From positions 1 to 64,000 of the forward strand of contig JAGHUD010000059.1 of the NCBI GenBank assembly GCA_018065005.1: a DNA stretch of 64,000 nucleotides, given 5' to 3'. Below, piece by piece: positions 57,150-64,000 of the stretch. The position numbers were made by a program, and so were the translations under genes. Every line of letters begins with the position of its first letter. Within the stretch, counting starts at the first letter, position 1. The notes under the pieces were generated by a model. That model had not been told where the DNA came from and made no database searches. It saw only the letters and a list, made by a program, of their open reading frames with translations. Source of the DNA: Candidatus Physcousia equi (GTDB lineage: Bacteria > Bacteroidota > Bacteroidia > Bacteroidales > Bacteroidaceae).

Positions 57150-58076
57150 TTAGGAACAACGAATCGCTTGCCCAACTCTGAGGTTAGCATTTTCCTTGAT
57201 CAGGTTGAGGCGGCAGAGCTCCTGCACGGTCATACCATGCTTTTTGGCGATAGCCGTCAGCGTGTCACCCTTCTTCACGAGGTAGGTCTTGGAGGGTCGC
57301 TTGACAGGAGCCGATTGTTCGCTGCGCTTGGGCGCCTCATCATTGGCGGCAACGGGCGCCTTGGCACGTGCATTTCCCGCCAATGTTCCTTTTGCGTTCT
57401 TGCGGTAGACATAGTAGTCTGCTCTGACGTCCTGTGCCGCAAAGTCGATGAGCTGCTCGGGGTCGATAAATTCGCCGAGGAAACGAGTCTCGAAGTGCAA
57501 GTGGCTACCCGTAGATCGTCCTGTGTTTCCTCCGAGGCCAATGGGTTCGCCAGCCTTGACCGTTTGGTTTTCACGCACGAGATGCTTCGACATGTGGCCA
57601 TAGACCGTTTCGAGTCCGTTGTCGTGTCTGATGATGACATAATTGCCATATCCTCGTCCCTCGTATGCCACCACGCGAATCTTGCCGTTGAAGGCAGCGC
57701 GCACGGTGTCGCCGGTGTAGAGTTTGATGTCCGTGCCGTAGTGGTTGCGCCCGAACTGGCGTCGATAGCCATAATGGCTGGTCACGAGTCGGCTGTCGCA
57801 TGGTGCATGGAATTGGCGCAGGTCAATGGTGTACTCGTTGGGCTTCTTCACGTCATAGCTCTTGGCATACTGGTTGTTCCACTCAGGATAGAGTTCCATG
57901 CCGGGATTGGTCAAGTTGAACTCCTGAATGGGCGTGATGCGAAAGAGCGAGATGGAGTCGAGCGCGCGGATGTGTCGGTCGGCAGGCACATGATCTGCCA
58001 ACAAGTCTTGTGCCTGGGCGCAGAGGCTTGTTGCCGTGAGCGCTAAGCAAGCGAGAACTGTTCTTATTGTATTCAT
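57150..58076 (-). CDS. M23 metallopeptidase with LysM domain
   Basis: Exported peptidoglycan endopeptidase, LytM-type. Signal peptide (about residues 1-22), M23 domain with HYGTDIKLYTGDTVRA (metal His and Asp; about residue 113) and HLHFETRFLGEFIDP (metal His pair), and one C-terminal LysM domain (TYLVKKGDTLTAIAKKHGMTV). 308 residues. All zinc-binding residues of the HxxxD and HxH motifs are present. It is read after ndk, with a 69-nt gap. Confidence 0.9.
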   Translation of the reverse strand: MNTIRTVLACLALTATSLCAQAQDLLADHVPADRHIRALDSISLFRITPIQEFNLTNPGMELYPEWNNQYAKSYDVKKPNEYTIDLRQFHAPCDSRLVTSHYGYRRQFGRNHYGTDIKLYTGDTVRAAFNGKIRVVAYEGRGYGNYVIIRHDNGLETVYGHMSKHLVRENQTVKAGEPIGLGGNTGRSTGSHLHFETRFLGEFIDPEQLIDFAAQDVRADYYVYRKNAKGTLAGNARAKAPVAANDEAPKRSEQSAPVKRPSKTYLVKKGDTLTAIAKKHGMTVQELCRLNLIKENANLRVGQAIRCS

Positions 58077-58144
58077 TTGGCTGTTATGGGGTTGGTGGGT
58101 TGTTGCTGTAAGTCGTATGGTTCGTCATGAAGGCTCGCCGGGGG

Positions 58145-58618
58145 TTACTCGTTGCGGTTGTACTCATCGGGCGCATAGAGGCGGTCGAGGTTCGTGTTGC
58201 CGAAGTCGAAGATCTCTCCATCCTTGAAGAAGCGCTTCAATTCGTCATAGGCAGTGTGTGGTCCATCGCTGGCATGCACTACATTTTGCTGGTTGCTCAC
58301 GCAATAGTCACCACGGATGGTGCCTGGGGCTGCGTTTCGGCCGTTGGTGGTGCCAGCCATCATGCGCACCACTCGGATGGCGTCGACGCCTTCGATGGCA
58401 AGTGCCACAACGGGCGTGATGGTCATGCTCTCCTTGAGCGACTTGAAGAAGGGTTTCTCCGTGAGGTGTGAATAGTGCTCATCGAGGATTTCGTCGTTGA
58501 GCTGCATCATCTTCATGCCAACAATGCGGAGACCGCGTTTCTCAAAACGGTTGATGATTTCGCCCATGAGCTGACGCTGGATGATGCCAGGCTTGAGCAG
58601 TACGAGTGTTCTTTCCAT
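58145..58618 (-). CDS. ndk: Nucleoside diphosphate kinase
   Basis: Balances NTP pools by phosphate transfer through a phosphohistidine. The active-site stretch is VVHASDGPHTAYDELKRFF (His in VHASD), and LVLLKPGIIQRQLMGEIINRFEKRG opens the protein. The second segment has RVVRMMAGTTNGRNAAPGTIRGDY, as in the family. 157 residues, slightly long at the C-terminus. A TATCTTTG box lies ~42 nt upstream. Confidence 0.95.
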   Translation of the reverse strand: MERTLVLLKPGIIQRQLMGEIINRFEKRGLRIVGMKMMQLNDEILDEHYSHLTEKPFFKSLKESMTITPVVALAIEGVDAIRVVRMMAGTTNGRNAAPGTIRGDYCVSNQQNVVHASDGPHTAYDELKRFFKDGEIFDFGNTNLDRLYAPDEYNRNE

Positions 58619-58659
58619 AGTGTTAAACGGATTTCATATATTATTATGTATTTCGCGTG

Positions 58660-58667
58660 CAAAGATA
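58660..58667 (-). promoter_or_regulatory. Promoter -7 box for ndk
   Basis: TATCTTTG on the minus strand, 42 nt before the ndk ATG at 58618. Confidence 0.5.
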
Positions 58668-58751
58668 CAAAAAAACTGCGAAAAAAATGATTTTCGTCAC
58701 ATTTTTTAACTTCGTTTTGTTGTGATTTCACTCAATTACAAAAAAAATGTA

Positions 58752-58759
58752 TAACTTTG
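58752..58759 (+). promoter_or_regulatory. Promoter -7 box overlapping the start of the LuxR-type gene
   Basis: TAACTTTG ends five bases before the ATG at 58764. If it is used, the transcript would start at or next to that codon (leaderless) or translation would begin later at the ATG at 58803. Confidence 0.5.
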
Positions 58760-58763
58760 TAGC

Positions 58764-59831
58764 ATGTTATTAGTTTTCTTCTTCCGCGGAGCTTGTTTTT
58801 TCATGTTCTGCTCCATTGCCTTCATTGCCTATGCCACCCGAAGCCCAAGGTCACCCTATCGCGATGCCTTCGGGTGGGTCAACTTTATCTGCGCCTTGCA
58901 GATCATTTTTGGCATCTCCAAGCACATCTTCCCCGACTGCGGTCTGCTGCGTAACGATGTGCTCATAGCCACTGTCGATGCCACCGTCATCCCCTTCATG
59001 TTGCTCGAAGCGGAAGCCATATACCGACAAAGTCTCAAGGAACTCACCTGGCGACAACGATGGACTAAGTTGCTCCTTCAGGAGGTCCCTTTCTTGGCGC
59101 TTATCGTCACGACCATCTGCTACGATGGGCAGCACAGCCTCATCCTTCTTTGTGCCTATGCCCTACCCTTCACCTTGTATTCCTTTGTGCGCGTGCACTT
59201 CCGCCTCAAGGAATACGAGCGCATCATCTCCTACACAAGCAACCAGCGCAACCGCAGTGTGAAATGGGTGAAATGGGTCATCACCTCCAACCTGCTCATC
59301 ATATTCACCTACTCGATTCTCTTCCCCTTCTTCCGCGAATTTCATTACCTCCCACTCGTCATCTACTTCTTGCTCAACATCGCCCTCACCTGCACCCACG
59401 CCTATTTCATCTATCAGCAACGACCTGAGAAAACGCGTGAAATCAGGATGATACAAAGCGTCATCACGAAAGAGAAAAAGGACATAGAAGAGAAGTTGCG
59501 CCAGGTGTCACAACTGAGCGAGGAACTGGAGGAGAATGCTAAAAAAATCAAAAGAAAGGCAGACATCAAAGAATACACGGACGCCTTCATGCTGCAGCAT
59601 CCGCATTTCTGCAAACGCCTCGACCGCGTTGCCACACACAAACTGACGAAGCATGACCACCTCTTGTGCATGCTCATCTACGACAACCACAAAATCCCGG
59701 ACATTGCCCACATGGTGGGCGTCAACAGCAAGAGCGTGGAGATGGCGCGTAGCCGTCTGCGCAAAAAACTGGAGTTGGACAGTTCGACGAACCTCCAACG
59801 CCACATCACCAGCATCACCGATGCCGACTAA
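58764..59831 (+). CDS. Seven-helix membrane LuxR-type regulator
   Basis: A 355-residue protein with about seven N-terminal transmembrane helices (residues ~2-24, 37-57, 67-87, 108-125, 132-153, 170-192 and 198-220), a coiled coil (about 225-272) and a C-terminal LuxR-type winged helix-turn-helix (about 285-345, with LTKHDHLLCMLIYDNHKIPDIAHMVGVNSKSVEMARSRLRKKL). This is a one-component regulator embedded in the membrane, a type seen in Bacteroidetes; the signal is unknown. The ATG at 58764 gives a complete first helix; that at 58803 would cut it. Divergent from ndk. Confidence 0.75.
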   Translation: MLLVFFFRGACFFMFCSIAFIAYATRSPRSPYRDAFGWVNFICALQIIFGISKHIFPDCGLLRNDVLIATVDATVIPFMLLEAEAIYRQSLKELTWRQRWTKLLLQEVPFLALIVTTICYDGQHSLILLCAYALPFTLYSFVRVHFRLKEYERIISYTSNQRNRSVKWVKWVITSNLLIIFTYSILFPFFREFHYLPLVIYFLLNIALTCTHAYFIYQQRPEKTREIRMIQSVITKEKKDIEEKLRQVSQLSEELEENAKKIKRKADIKEYTDAFMLQHPHFCKRLDRVATHKLTKHDHLLCMLIYDNHKIPDIAHMVGVNSKSVEMARSRLRKKLELDSSTNLQRHITSITDAD

Positions 59832-60365
59832 GACATCCGTCGCAGATGGAAACATCCGGTCTCGCTGCCCTTCATGAACTGACGGTTGTTGGAGCGGGTG
59901 TATGTCCCGCCATTTGTCAAGATTTCAGAAAGTGCGGGTAGGCTGCACTCCTGCTCGTGGCAACCGACTTCATCAGCCATGACAGCCCGCTGCGTTGGGC
60001 TCCCGGCTCCACCGCCGAGCAGAAGAAAGCTGGTTCCACACGCCTTCGTGCCGGTGGTTTGGGCAAGCTCCGATGTATCAAACCTTTCCCTTTCATTATC
60101 AGCATTTTCGCGAGCATCAATTTGGAGCAGTGCGTAGGGTGATTTTTTTCTGCTCGAGAAACCGAAAGTTTCTGCTCGAGAAACTGACAATTTCTGCTGC
60201 AGAAACTTTCGGTTTCCGCTGCAGAAAAAATTATTTTCTGCAGCGAAACTTTTTTGTGCCTGCGCAGACGATTGTGGATGTGTGGTCGAGAAACGATCGC
60301 GAGGCGCACGAAGAGAGCACGTCGGGCGTTGGTGTTTGTAAAAATTCTTTACTTCGCAGCCCCCC
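59832..60365. other. 534-nt gap before the AmpG-like gene
   Basis: The first ~310 nt are G/C-rich but contain no gene I recognise; several open frames lie on both strands and overlap each other. Positions 60147-60256 hold the second 22-nt array. A 14-mer GCGTTGGTGTTTGT (60326-60339) also occurs in inverted orientation near the first array. No terminator or promoter was clear. Confidence 0.6.
60147..60256. repeat. Array B: five 22-nt near-palindromic units
   Basis: Units begin at 60147, 60169, 60191, 60213 and 60235, exactly 22 nt apart. Centres are GCTCG (units 1-2) and GCTGC (units 3-4), and the last has TTTCTGCAGCGAAAC. Each has TTTCT...AGAAA arms and a 7-nt linker, the same plan as array A at 18291. 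Confidence 0.85.
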
Positions 60366-61589
60366 CTACTCCTTTACCCGTACAAGAGCACTCACCACAA
60401 AGGTGACGAGGCAGGATGCCGAAACCCAAATGAAGAATCCTGCAAAGCCAAACGTATCCGCCAGTTCGCCCGCGAACATGCCAGGCAGCATCATGCCCAA
60501 TGCCTGCAAAGCCGTGCAGAGCGAAAACACACTGGTGCTGCGTTCGCCACGCGAAAAATAGACCATGAAGAGAGAATAGGCTGTGAAGCCAAAGCCATAA
60601 CCCAACTGTTCGAGCGCCACGCCCGCATAGACGGGGAGCAGGCTGGTCGGTTGATAGAGGGCAAAATAGACGTAGACAAGATCGGGAATGCTGATGGCGA
60701 CGACCATAGGCCACCACCATCGACGAAGACCGTGGCGCGATACAAGTATGCCACCCAACACACCGCCCAGAAGAAGGGCGACGGTGCCCAAAGTGCCATA
60801 GATGATGCCTATGTCTTGCGTGCCAAGCGACATGCCTCCCTCCTCAAGGGGGCGCAGCATGAAGGGTTGAGCCATCTTTGCCAACTGCGCCTCGGGAAAG
60901 CGGAAAAGAAGCATGAAGAGGAGGGCAGAAACGAGATGCGGCTTCGCAGCGAAGGCTCGGAAGGTGTCGGCAAAAGCTGACTTTGTCTTAGGGGCACGAG
61001 CCTGTTCCACCTTGGGGGTCGTCCACGCATGCCAAATGCCGAGCAGAACCATCAGGACAGCGGTGACACCGAGCGTCAGCCCCCATGCAGGCGCTACCCC
61101 ATGGCTCCGCTCCAGATGGCCTGCCAGAATGACGAGGACGCCCTGACAGAAAATCATGCCCACACGATAGAACGTGCTGCGAATGCCCACATAGAGCGCC
61201 TGCTGTTTCTCGTCGAGCCCAAGGATGTAGAAACCGTCGGCTGCAATGTCGTGCGTAGCACTCGAAAACGCCATGAGCCAAAAGAACACGAGCGAGCCTG
61301 TGAGCCACCACGAGGTCTGCAGGGTGAGCGCTACGCTGGCAAGCGACGCGCCGACGAGCAACTGCATACTGATGATCCACCAACGCTTGGTGCGCAGGGC
61401 ATCGACGAGCGGACTCCATAGTGGCTTGATGACCCAAGGCAGATAGAGCCAGCCGGTGTAGAAAGTAAGTTCTGCATTGCTGAGCTTGAGGTTGGTGTAG
61501 ATGATGACGCTGAGTGTCATCACCATCATATAGGGTATGGCTTCGGTGAAATAGAGCGTGGGCACCCACGCATAGGGACGGTTCTTCAT
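60366..61589 (-). CDS. AmpG-like MFS permease
   Basis: A 407-residue major-facilitator protein with 12 helices. The first residues, KNRPYAWVPTLYFTEAIPYMMVMTLSVIIYTNLKLSNAELTFYTGWLYLPWVIKPLWSPLVD, match the AmpG group, importers of muropeptides from the periplasm. The central region and the C-terminal half lack gaps. The substrate is inferred only from the family; wall-recycling enzymes elsewhere in the window (dacB, glucosaminidase, M23) fit. It faces the LuxR-type gene convergently and has no neighbour of obvious related function. Confidence 0.8.
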   Translation of the reverse strand: MKNRPYAWVPTLYFTEAIPYMMVMTLSVIIYTNLKLSNAELTFYTGWLYLPWVIKPLWSPLVDALRTKRWWIISMQLLVGASLASVALTLQTSWWLTGSLVFFWLMAFSSATHDIAADGFYILGLDEKQQALYVGIRSTFYRVGMIFCQGVLVILAGHLERSHGVAPAWGLTLGVTAVLMVLLGIWHAWTTPKVEQARAPKTKSAFADTFRAFAAKPHLVSALLFMLLFRFPEAQLAKMAQPFMLRPLEEGGMSLGTQDIGIIYGTLGTVALLLGGVLGGILVSRHGLRRWWWPMVVAISIPDLVYVYFALYQPTSLLPVYAGVALEQLGYGFGFTAYSLFMVYFSRGERSTSVFSLCTALQALGMMLPGMFAGELADTFGFAGFFIWVSASCLVTFVVSALVRVKE

Positions 61590-61643
61590 ATCGTTAGCAC
61601 TTTAAGAAAGCAAAAAAAGGCAACCGTTTCTGGTTGCCTTTTG

Positions 61644-61717
61644 TAGCGGGGCCGGGGATTGAACCCGGGACCTCATGATTATGAATCGTGCGCTCTAACC
61701 AGCTGAGCTACCCCGCC
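61644..61717 (-). tRNA. tRNA-Met (anticodon CAT)
   Basis: 74-nt cloverleaf on the minus strand. Acceptor GGCGGGG pairs with CCCCGCT (G1-U72 wobble), discriminator A, anticodon loop TTCATAA with CAT. The anticodon stem CACGA/TCATG has one C-A mismatch at 29-41. Elongator Met is preferred over initiator (no GGG/CCC anticodon stem); a lysidine-modified tRNA-Ile is possible. No CCA encoded. Confidence 0.85.
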
Positions 61718-61847
61718 ATCTTTTCGTTTGCGAGTGCAAAGGTAGAACATTTTTTTGTACCGTGCAAGAAATCTCGGCTTTTTTTTCAAGAAAAATGAAA
61801 AATTGACCTACAAAGCCCCTAAAACACCACAAAAAGTGGGCACCGAC

Positions 61848-61878
61848 TTTGATATTTCGACTTTTCTTCGTAACTTTG
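61848..61878 (+). promoter_or_regulatory. Promoter of the LptF/G-type gene
   Basis: TTTG (61848-61851), 19 nt and TAACTTTG (61871-61878) fit the consensus. The ATG at 61957 gives a ~75-nt leader. Confidence 0.65.
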
Positions 61879-61956
61879 CATAAATTTTTTGAGGGGCACA
61901 ACAGCAAGGAGCCATCCACCTCTTAAATTCTATATTTTTTTATTTATACGCGCGCG

Positions 61957-63456
61957 ATGAGACTGATGAAGCGACTTGACATGTATCTGCTGAAAGCCTA
62001 CCTGCAACTCTTTGCGGGCACTTTCTTCATTTGTCTCTTCATCTTCCTGATGCAGTTCACCTGGAGATATGTCAACGAACTCATCGGCAAGGGACTGTCC
62101 ACAGATGTGCTGGCTCAGTTCTTTTGGTATGCCACGCTCACGCTCGTCCCCATGTCGCTGCCTCTTGCCCTCCTGCTTGCAGCGCTGGTCACCTTCGGCA
62201 ACCTGGGCGAAAGGCTGGAGTTGCTCTCCATGAAGGCGGCTGGCATCTCACTCGTGCGCGTCCTGCAACCGGTTTTCATCTTTGTCATGCTCGTGTGCAT
62301 AGGCAGCTACTTCTTCCAAAACAAGGTGACACCTGAGGCCACAAAACAATTGGGCGCCTTGGTGTGGAGCATGAAGCAGAAGTCGCCCGAACTAGAGATT
62401 CCGGAAGGACAGTTCTACAACGAGATTCCAGGCTACAACCTTTTCGTGGAGCACAAAGACACGGAGACGGGAATGCTCTATGGCATCATGATCTACAGCA
62501 CGACGAACGGATACGAAGATGCACAAATCGTGCTCGCAGACTCGGGCAAACTGCAAAGCACGGCTGACCGTATGCACCTCAAACTGACACTCTACGGCGG
62601 CGAACGCTTCCAGAACATGGCGGCACAGGGCGGACAAATGATGCGCGCATCGGTGCCCTACATGCGCGAGACCTTCAACCAGGAGGTGGACCTCATACAA
62701 TTTGACGACAACTTCAACGTCCTCGACGCTTCCCTCTTTGCAGGTGATGCTGCCACAAAGGACATCAACTCCATCAGCCGAGGCATCGACTCCATCTCCC
62801 ACCGCATCGACTCCATCGGGCGCTCCATCTATGTCAGCATGGAAGACATGCAAATGCGACGTCGACTCAACCCTGCACGCAAAGACTCGGCACAAATCGT
62901 GGCAGCACTGCCGCAGCAGATGCCCTACGACTCGCTACTTGCCCAACTCTCTGCCGCACAGAAGAAGGAGGCATGGCAGGCTGCTGCCACCAAGGCACGA
63001 CAACAACAGTCTGAATGTGAATTTCGCGCGATGCAGACGACCGAAGAGAACCTGGTGCTGCGCAAACACCGCATCGAGTGGCACAAGAAATTCACCCTCA
63101 GCGTGGCTTGTCTCGTCTTTTTCTTCATCGGTGCTCCGCTCGGAGCCATCATACGCAAGGGTGGACTCGGACTGCCCGTCGTGGTGAGTGTGCTCATCTT
63201 CATCTTCTACTATGTGGTGAATGTGAGCGGAGAGAAGATGGCCAAGTCGGGCGATTGGGACATCACCTTCGGCGTGTGGCTGAGCAGCATCGTGCTGGCG
63301 CCCATAGGCGTGTTCCTTACCTATAAGTCAAACAAAGACTCTACCATGTTCAGCATCGAGGGATATACGCTACCCCTCAAACGGGCATGGAAGGCTTACA
63401 AGAGATTTAGCATAATTCGTTGGATTCATCACAAGATAAAAAAATGGAAGAAATAA
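61957..63456 (+). CDS. LptF/LptG-family permease
   Basis: Inner-membrane permease of the LPS-exporting LptB2FG complex. TM segments near residues 15-36, 50-75 and 90-120 are followed by a periplasmic domain and three C-terminal helices ([32 protein letters not shown]...[25 protein letters not shown]), the family layout (YjgP/YjgQ). Within the periplasmic part (about residues 268-290) is a heptad-like repeat with IDSISHR and IDSIGRS. 499 residues is long for LptF/G (360-370), mainly because of that part. A single gene of this type, as here, is usual in Bacteroidetes; the partner LptG-like gene lies elsewhere. Its last codons overlap the ribB start by 13 nt. Confidence 0.85.
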   Translation: MRLMKRLDMYLLKAYLQLFAGTFFICLFIFLMQFTWRYVNELIGKGLSTDVLAQFFWYATLTLVPMSLPLALLLAALVTFGNLGERLELLSMKAAGISLVRVLQPVFIFVMLVCIGSYFFQNKVTPEATKQLGALVWSMKQKSPELEIPEGQFYNEIPGYNLFVEHKDTETGMLYGIMIYSTTNGYEDAQIVLADSGKLQSTADRMHLKLTLYGGERFQNMAAQGGQMMRASVPYMRETFNQEVDLIQFDDNFNVLDASLFAGDAATKDINSISRGIDSISHRIDSIGRSIYVSMEDMQMRRRLNPARKDSAQIVAALPQQMPYDSLLAQLSAAQKKEAWQAAATKARQQQSECEFRAMQTTEENLVLRKHRIEWHKKFTLSVACLVFFFIGAPLGAIIRKGGLGLPVVVSVLIFIFYYVVNVSGEKMAKSGDWDITFGVWLSSIVLAPIGVFLTYKSNKDSTMFSIEGYTLPLKRAWKAYKRFSIIRWIHHKIKKWKK

Positions 63457-64000
63457 ATAGCATTGCTGCTGCCCTCGAGGATTTCCGCCAGGGCAAGTTT
63501 GTCATCGTCGTGGACGATGAGGACCGCGAAAACGAAGGCGACTTCATCACCGCTGCTGAGACCATCACACCAGAAAAGGTGAACTTCATGCTCCAGGAAG
63601 GAAGGGGCGTGCTCTGTGCACCCATCACCATCAGTCGAGCACGCGAACTCGAACTGCAACACCAAGTGCAGGAGAACACCTCCATGCTCGGTACACCCTT
63701 CACCGTCACCGTCGACCTGCTGGAAGGTTGCACAACGGGCGTCAGTGCGCACGACCGCGCTGCCACCATCCGCGCACTGGCTGACCCCACGCGCAAGCCG
63801 TCCGACTTCGGACGTCCCGGACACATCAATCCGCTCTACGCACAAGACAAGGGCGTGCTGCGACGCGCTGGTCACACGGAGGCTGCCATTGACCTGGCGC
63901 GTCTGTCGGGCTTGCAACCAGCTGCTGCGCTCATCGAGATTCTGAATCCCGATGGCACAATGGCACGTATGCCACAACTCCGCGAGATTGCCAAAAAGCA
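63444..64000 (+). CDS. ribB: 3,4-dihydroxy-2-butanone 4-phosphate synthase (partial; RibB or RibBA)
   Basis: Makes the four-carbon riboflavin precursor from ribulose 5-phosphate. The ATG at 63444 lies inside the end of the permease gene. Visible motifs: [16 protein letters not shown] (Glu and Asp of the metal site), [58 protein letters not shown], all typical of RibB. Only 185 codons are inside the window, with the rest beyond the right edge, so a C-terminal GTP cyclohydrolase II domain (RibBA) cannot be excluded. Confidence 0.93.
   Translation, partial: MEEINSIAAALEDFRQGKFVIVVDDEDRENEGDFITAAETITPEKVNFMLQEGRGVLCAPITISRARELELQHQVQENTSMLGTPFTVTVDLLEGCTTGVSAHDRAATIRALADPTRKPSDFGRPGHINPLYAQDKGVLRRAGHTEAAIDLARLSGLQPAAALIEILNPDGTMARMPQLREIAKK

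Noticed and set aside
57116..57190. Extended N-terminus of the DUF1599 protein
   Set aside because: It would lie within the end of the M23 gene; the ATG at 57115 begins the conserved domain.
59917..60309. Long minus-strand frame over array B
   Set aside because: It consists largely of translated repeat sequence and overlaps other equally long frames; no family resemblance.
61644..61717. tRNA-Met as a pseudogene because of the C-A mismatch
   Set aside because: All other stems pair and conserved loop bases are present; one mismatch in the anticodon stem can be tolerated.
63444..63456. Frameshift at the permease/ribB junction
   Set aside because: Both proteins have normal ends and starts; the 13-nt overlap is an ordinary overlap of two genes.

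Overview
The window looks like chromosomal DNA of a member of the Bacteroidales, probably Prevotella-like. The evidence is: repeated TAnnTTTG promoter -7 boxes (often TTTG, 19-20 nt, TAACTTTG) with weak Shine-Dalgarno sites; a PorV-type subunit of the type IX secretion system; DUF4270 and DUF4468 proteins; a Porin_10-like barrel; tRNA genes without an encoded CCA; and gene neighbourhoods (panC-panD beside a short glycogen synthase and a DUF4270 lipoprotein; tpiA beside a DoxX/BT_3928-like gene and a DUF1599 gene) that I remember from Bacteroides. No phage, insertion sequence, rRNA operon or CRISPR array is visible. Nearly all of the window is core housekeeping and envelope DNA.

Layout. 0-8.5 kb: secG, rlmH, a beta-helix lipoprotein, pepD, a small membrane protein, an OmpH/Skp-like lipoprotein and a large LptD-like barrel. 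8.7-16.7 kb: a long minus-strand block with a TolC-MacA-MacB-type efflux system (ATPase and permease as separate proteins), a DUF4468 protein, a small membrane protein and a putative porin. 16.8-23.2 kb: riboflavin synthase, a 1.3 kb gene-poor stretch with repeats, a FadL-type barrel, an aldo/keto reductase, methylmalonyl-CoA epimerase, panD and panC. 23.4-31.1 kb: short glycogen synthase, DUF4270 lipoprotein, nth, dacB and beta-galactosidase. 31.4-38.2 kb: MaoC-like protein, Kdo genes kdsA-kdsD with a phospholipase-D gene, a short comEC, trmO, tRNA-Thr and a glucosaminidase with LysM domains. 38.4-47.8 kb: ABC-F ATPase, grpE-dnaJ-folC, then a galactose cluster galM, transporter, galK. 48.4-53.8 kb: transketolase, rpiB, porV, ispF, MORN protein. 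53.9-61.7 kb: SPOR protein, tpiA, DoxX, DUF1599, M23 peptidase, ndk, a seven-helix membrane LuxR-type regulator, an AmpG-like permease and tRNA-Met(CAT). 61.9-64 kb: LptF/LptG permease overlapping the start of ribB, which runs off the window.

How the genes fit together. Several groups serve the outer envelope: LptD-like, LptF/G and KdsA/KdsD for lipopolysaccharide; OmpH-like, Porin_10 and FadL barrels; PorV for protein secretion; DacB, LysM-glucosaminidase, M23 peptidase, SPOR and AmpG-like permease for peptidoglycan. GalM, the transporter, GalK and the distant beta-galactosidase make a galactoside route, and transketolase, RpiB and TpiA link it to the pentose phosphate and triose pools. PanC/PanD and RibE/RibB supply cofactors.

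The least ordinary material is between and inside these genes: two copies of a tiny ORF motif each paired with the same hairpin (18.1 and 31.3 kb); two arrays of a 22-nt near-palindromic unit in exact register (18.3 and 60.1 kb); at least three other short tandem arrays with different unit lengths (14, 16-17 and 19 nt), each just upstream of a gene; and a YbiT-like ABC-F protein in which one ATP site looks intact and the other has lost its key motifs. None of these could be tested against a database here.
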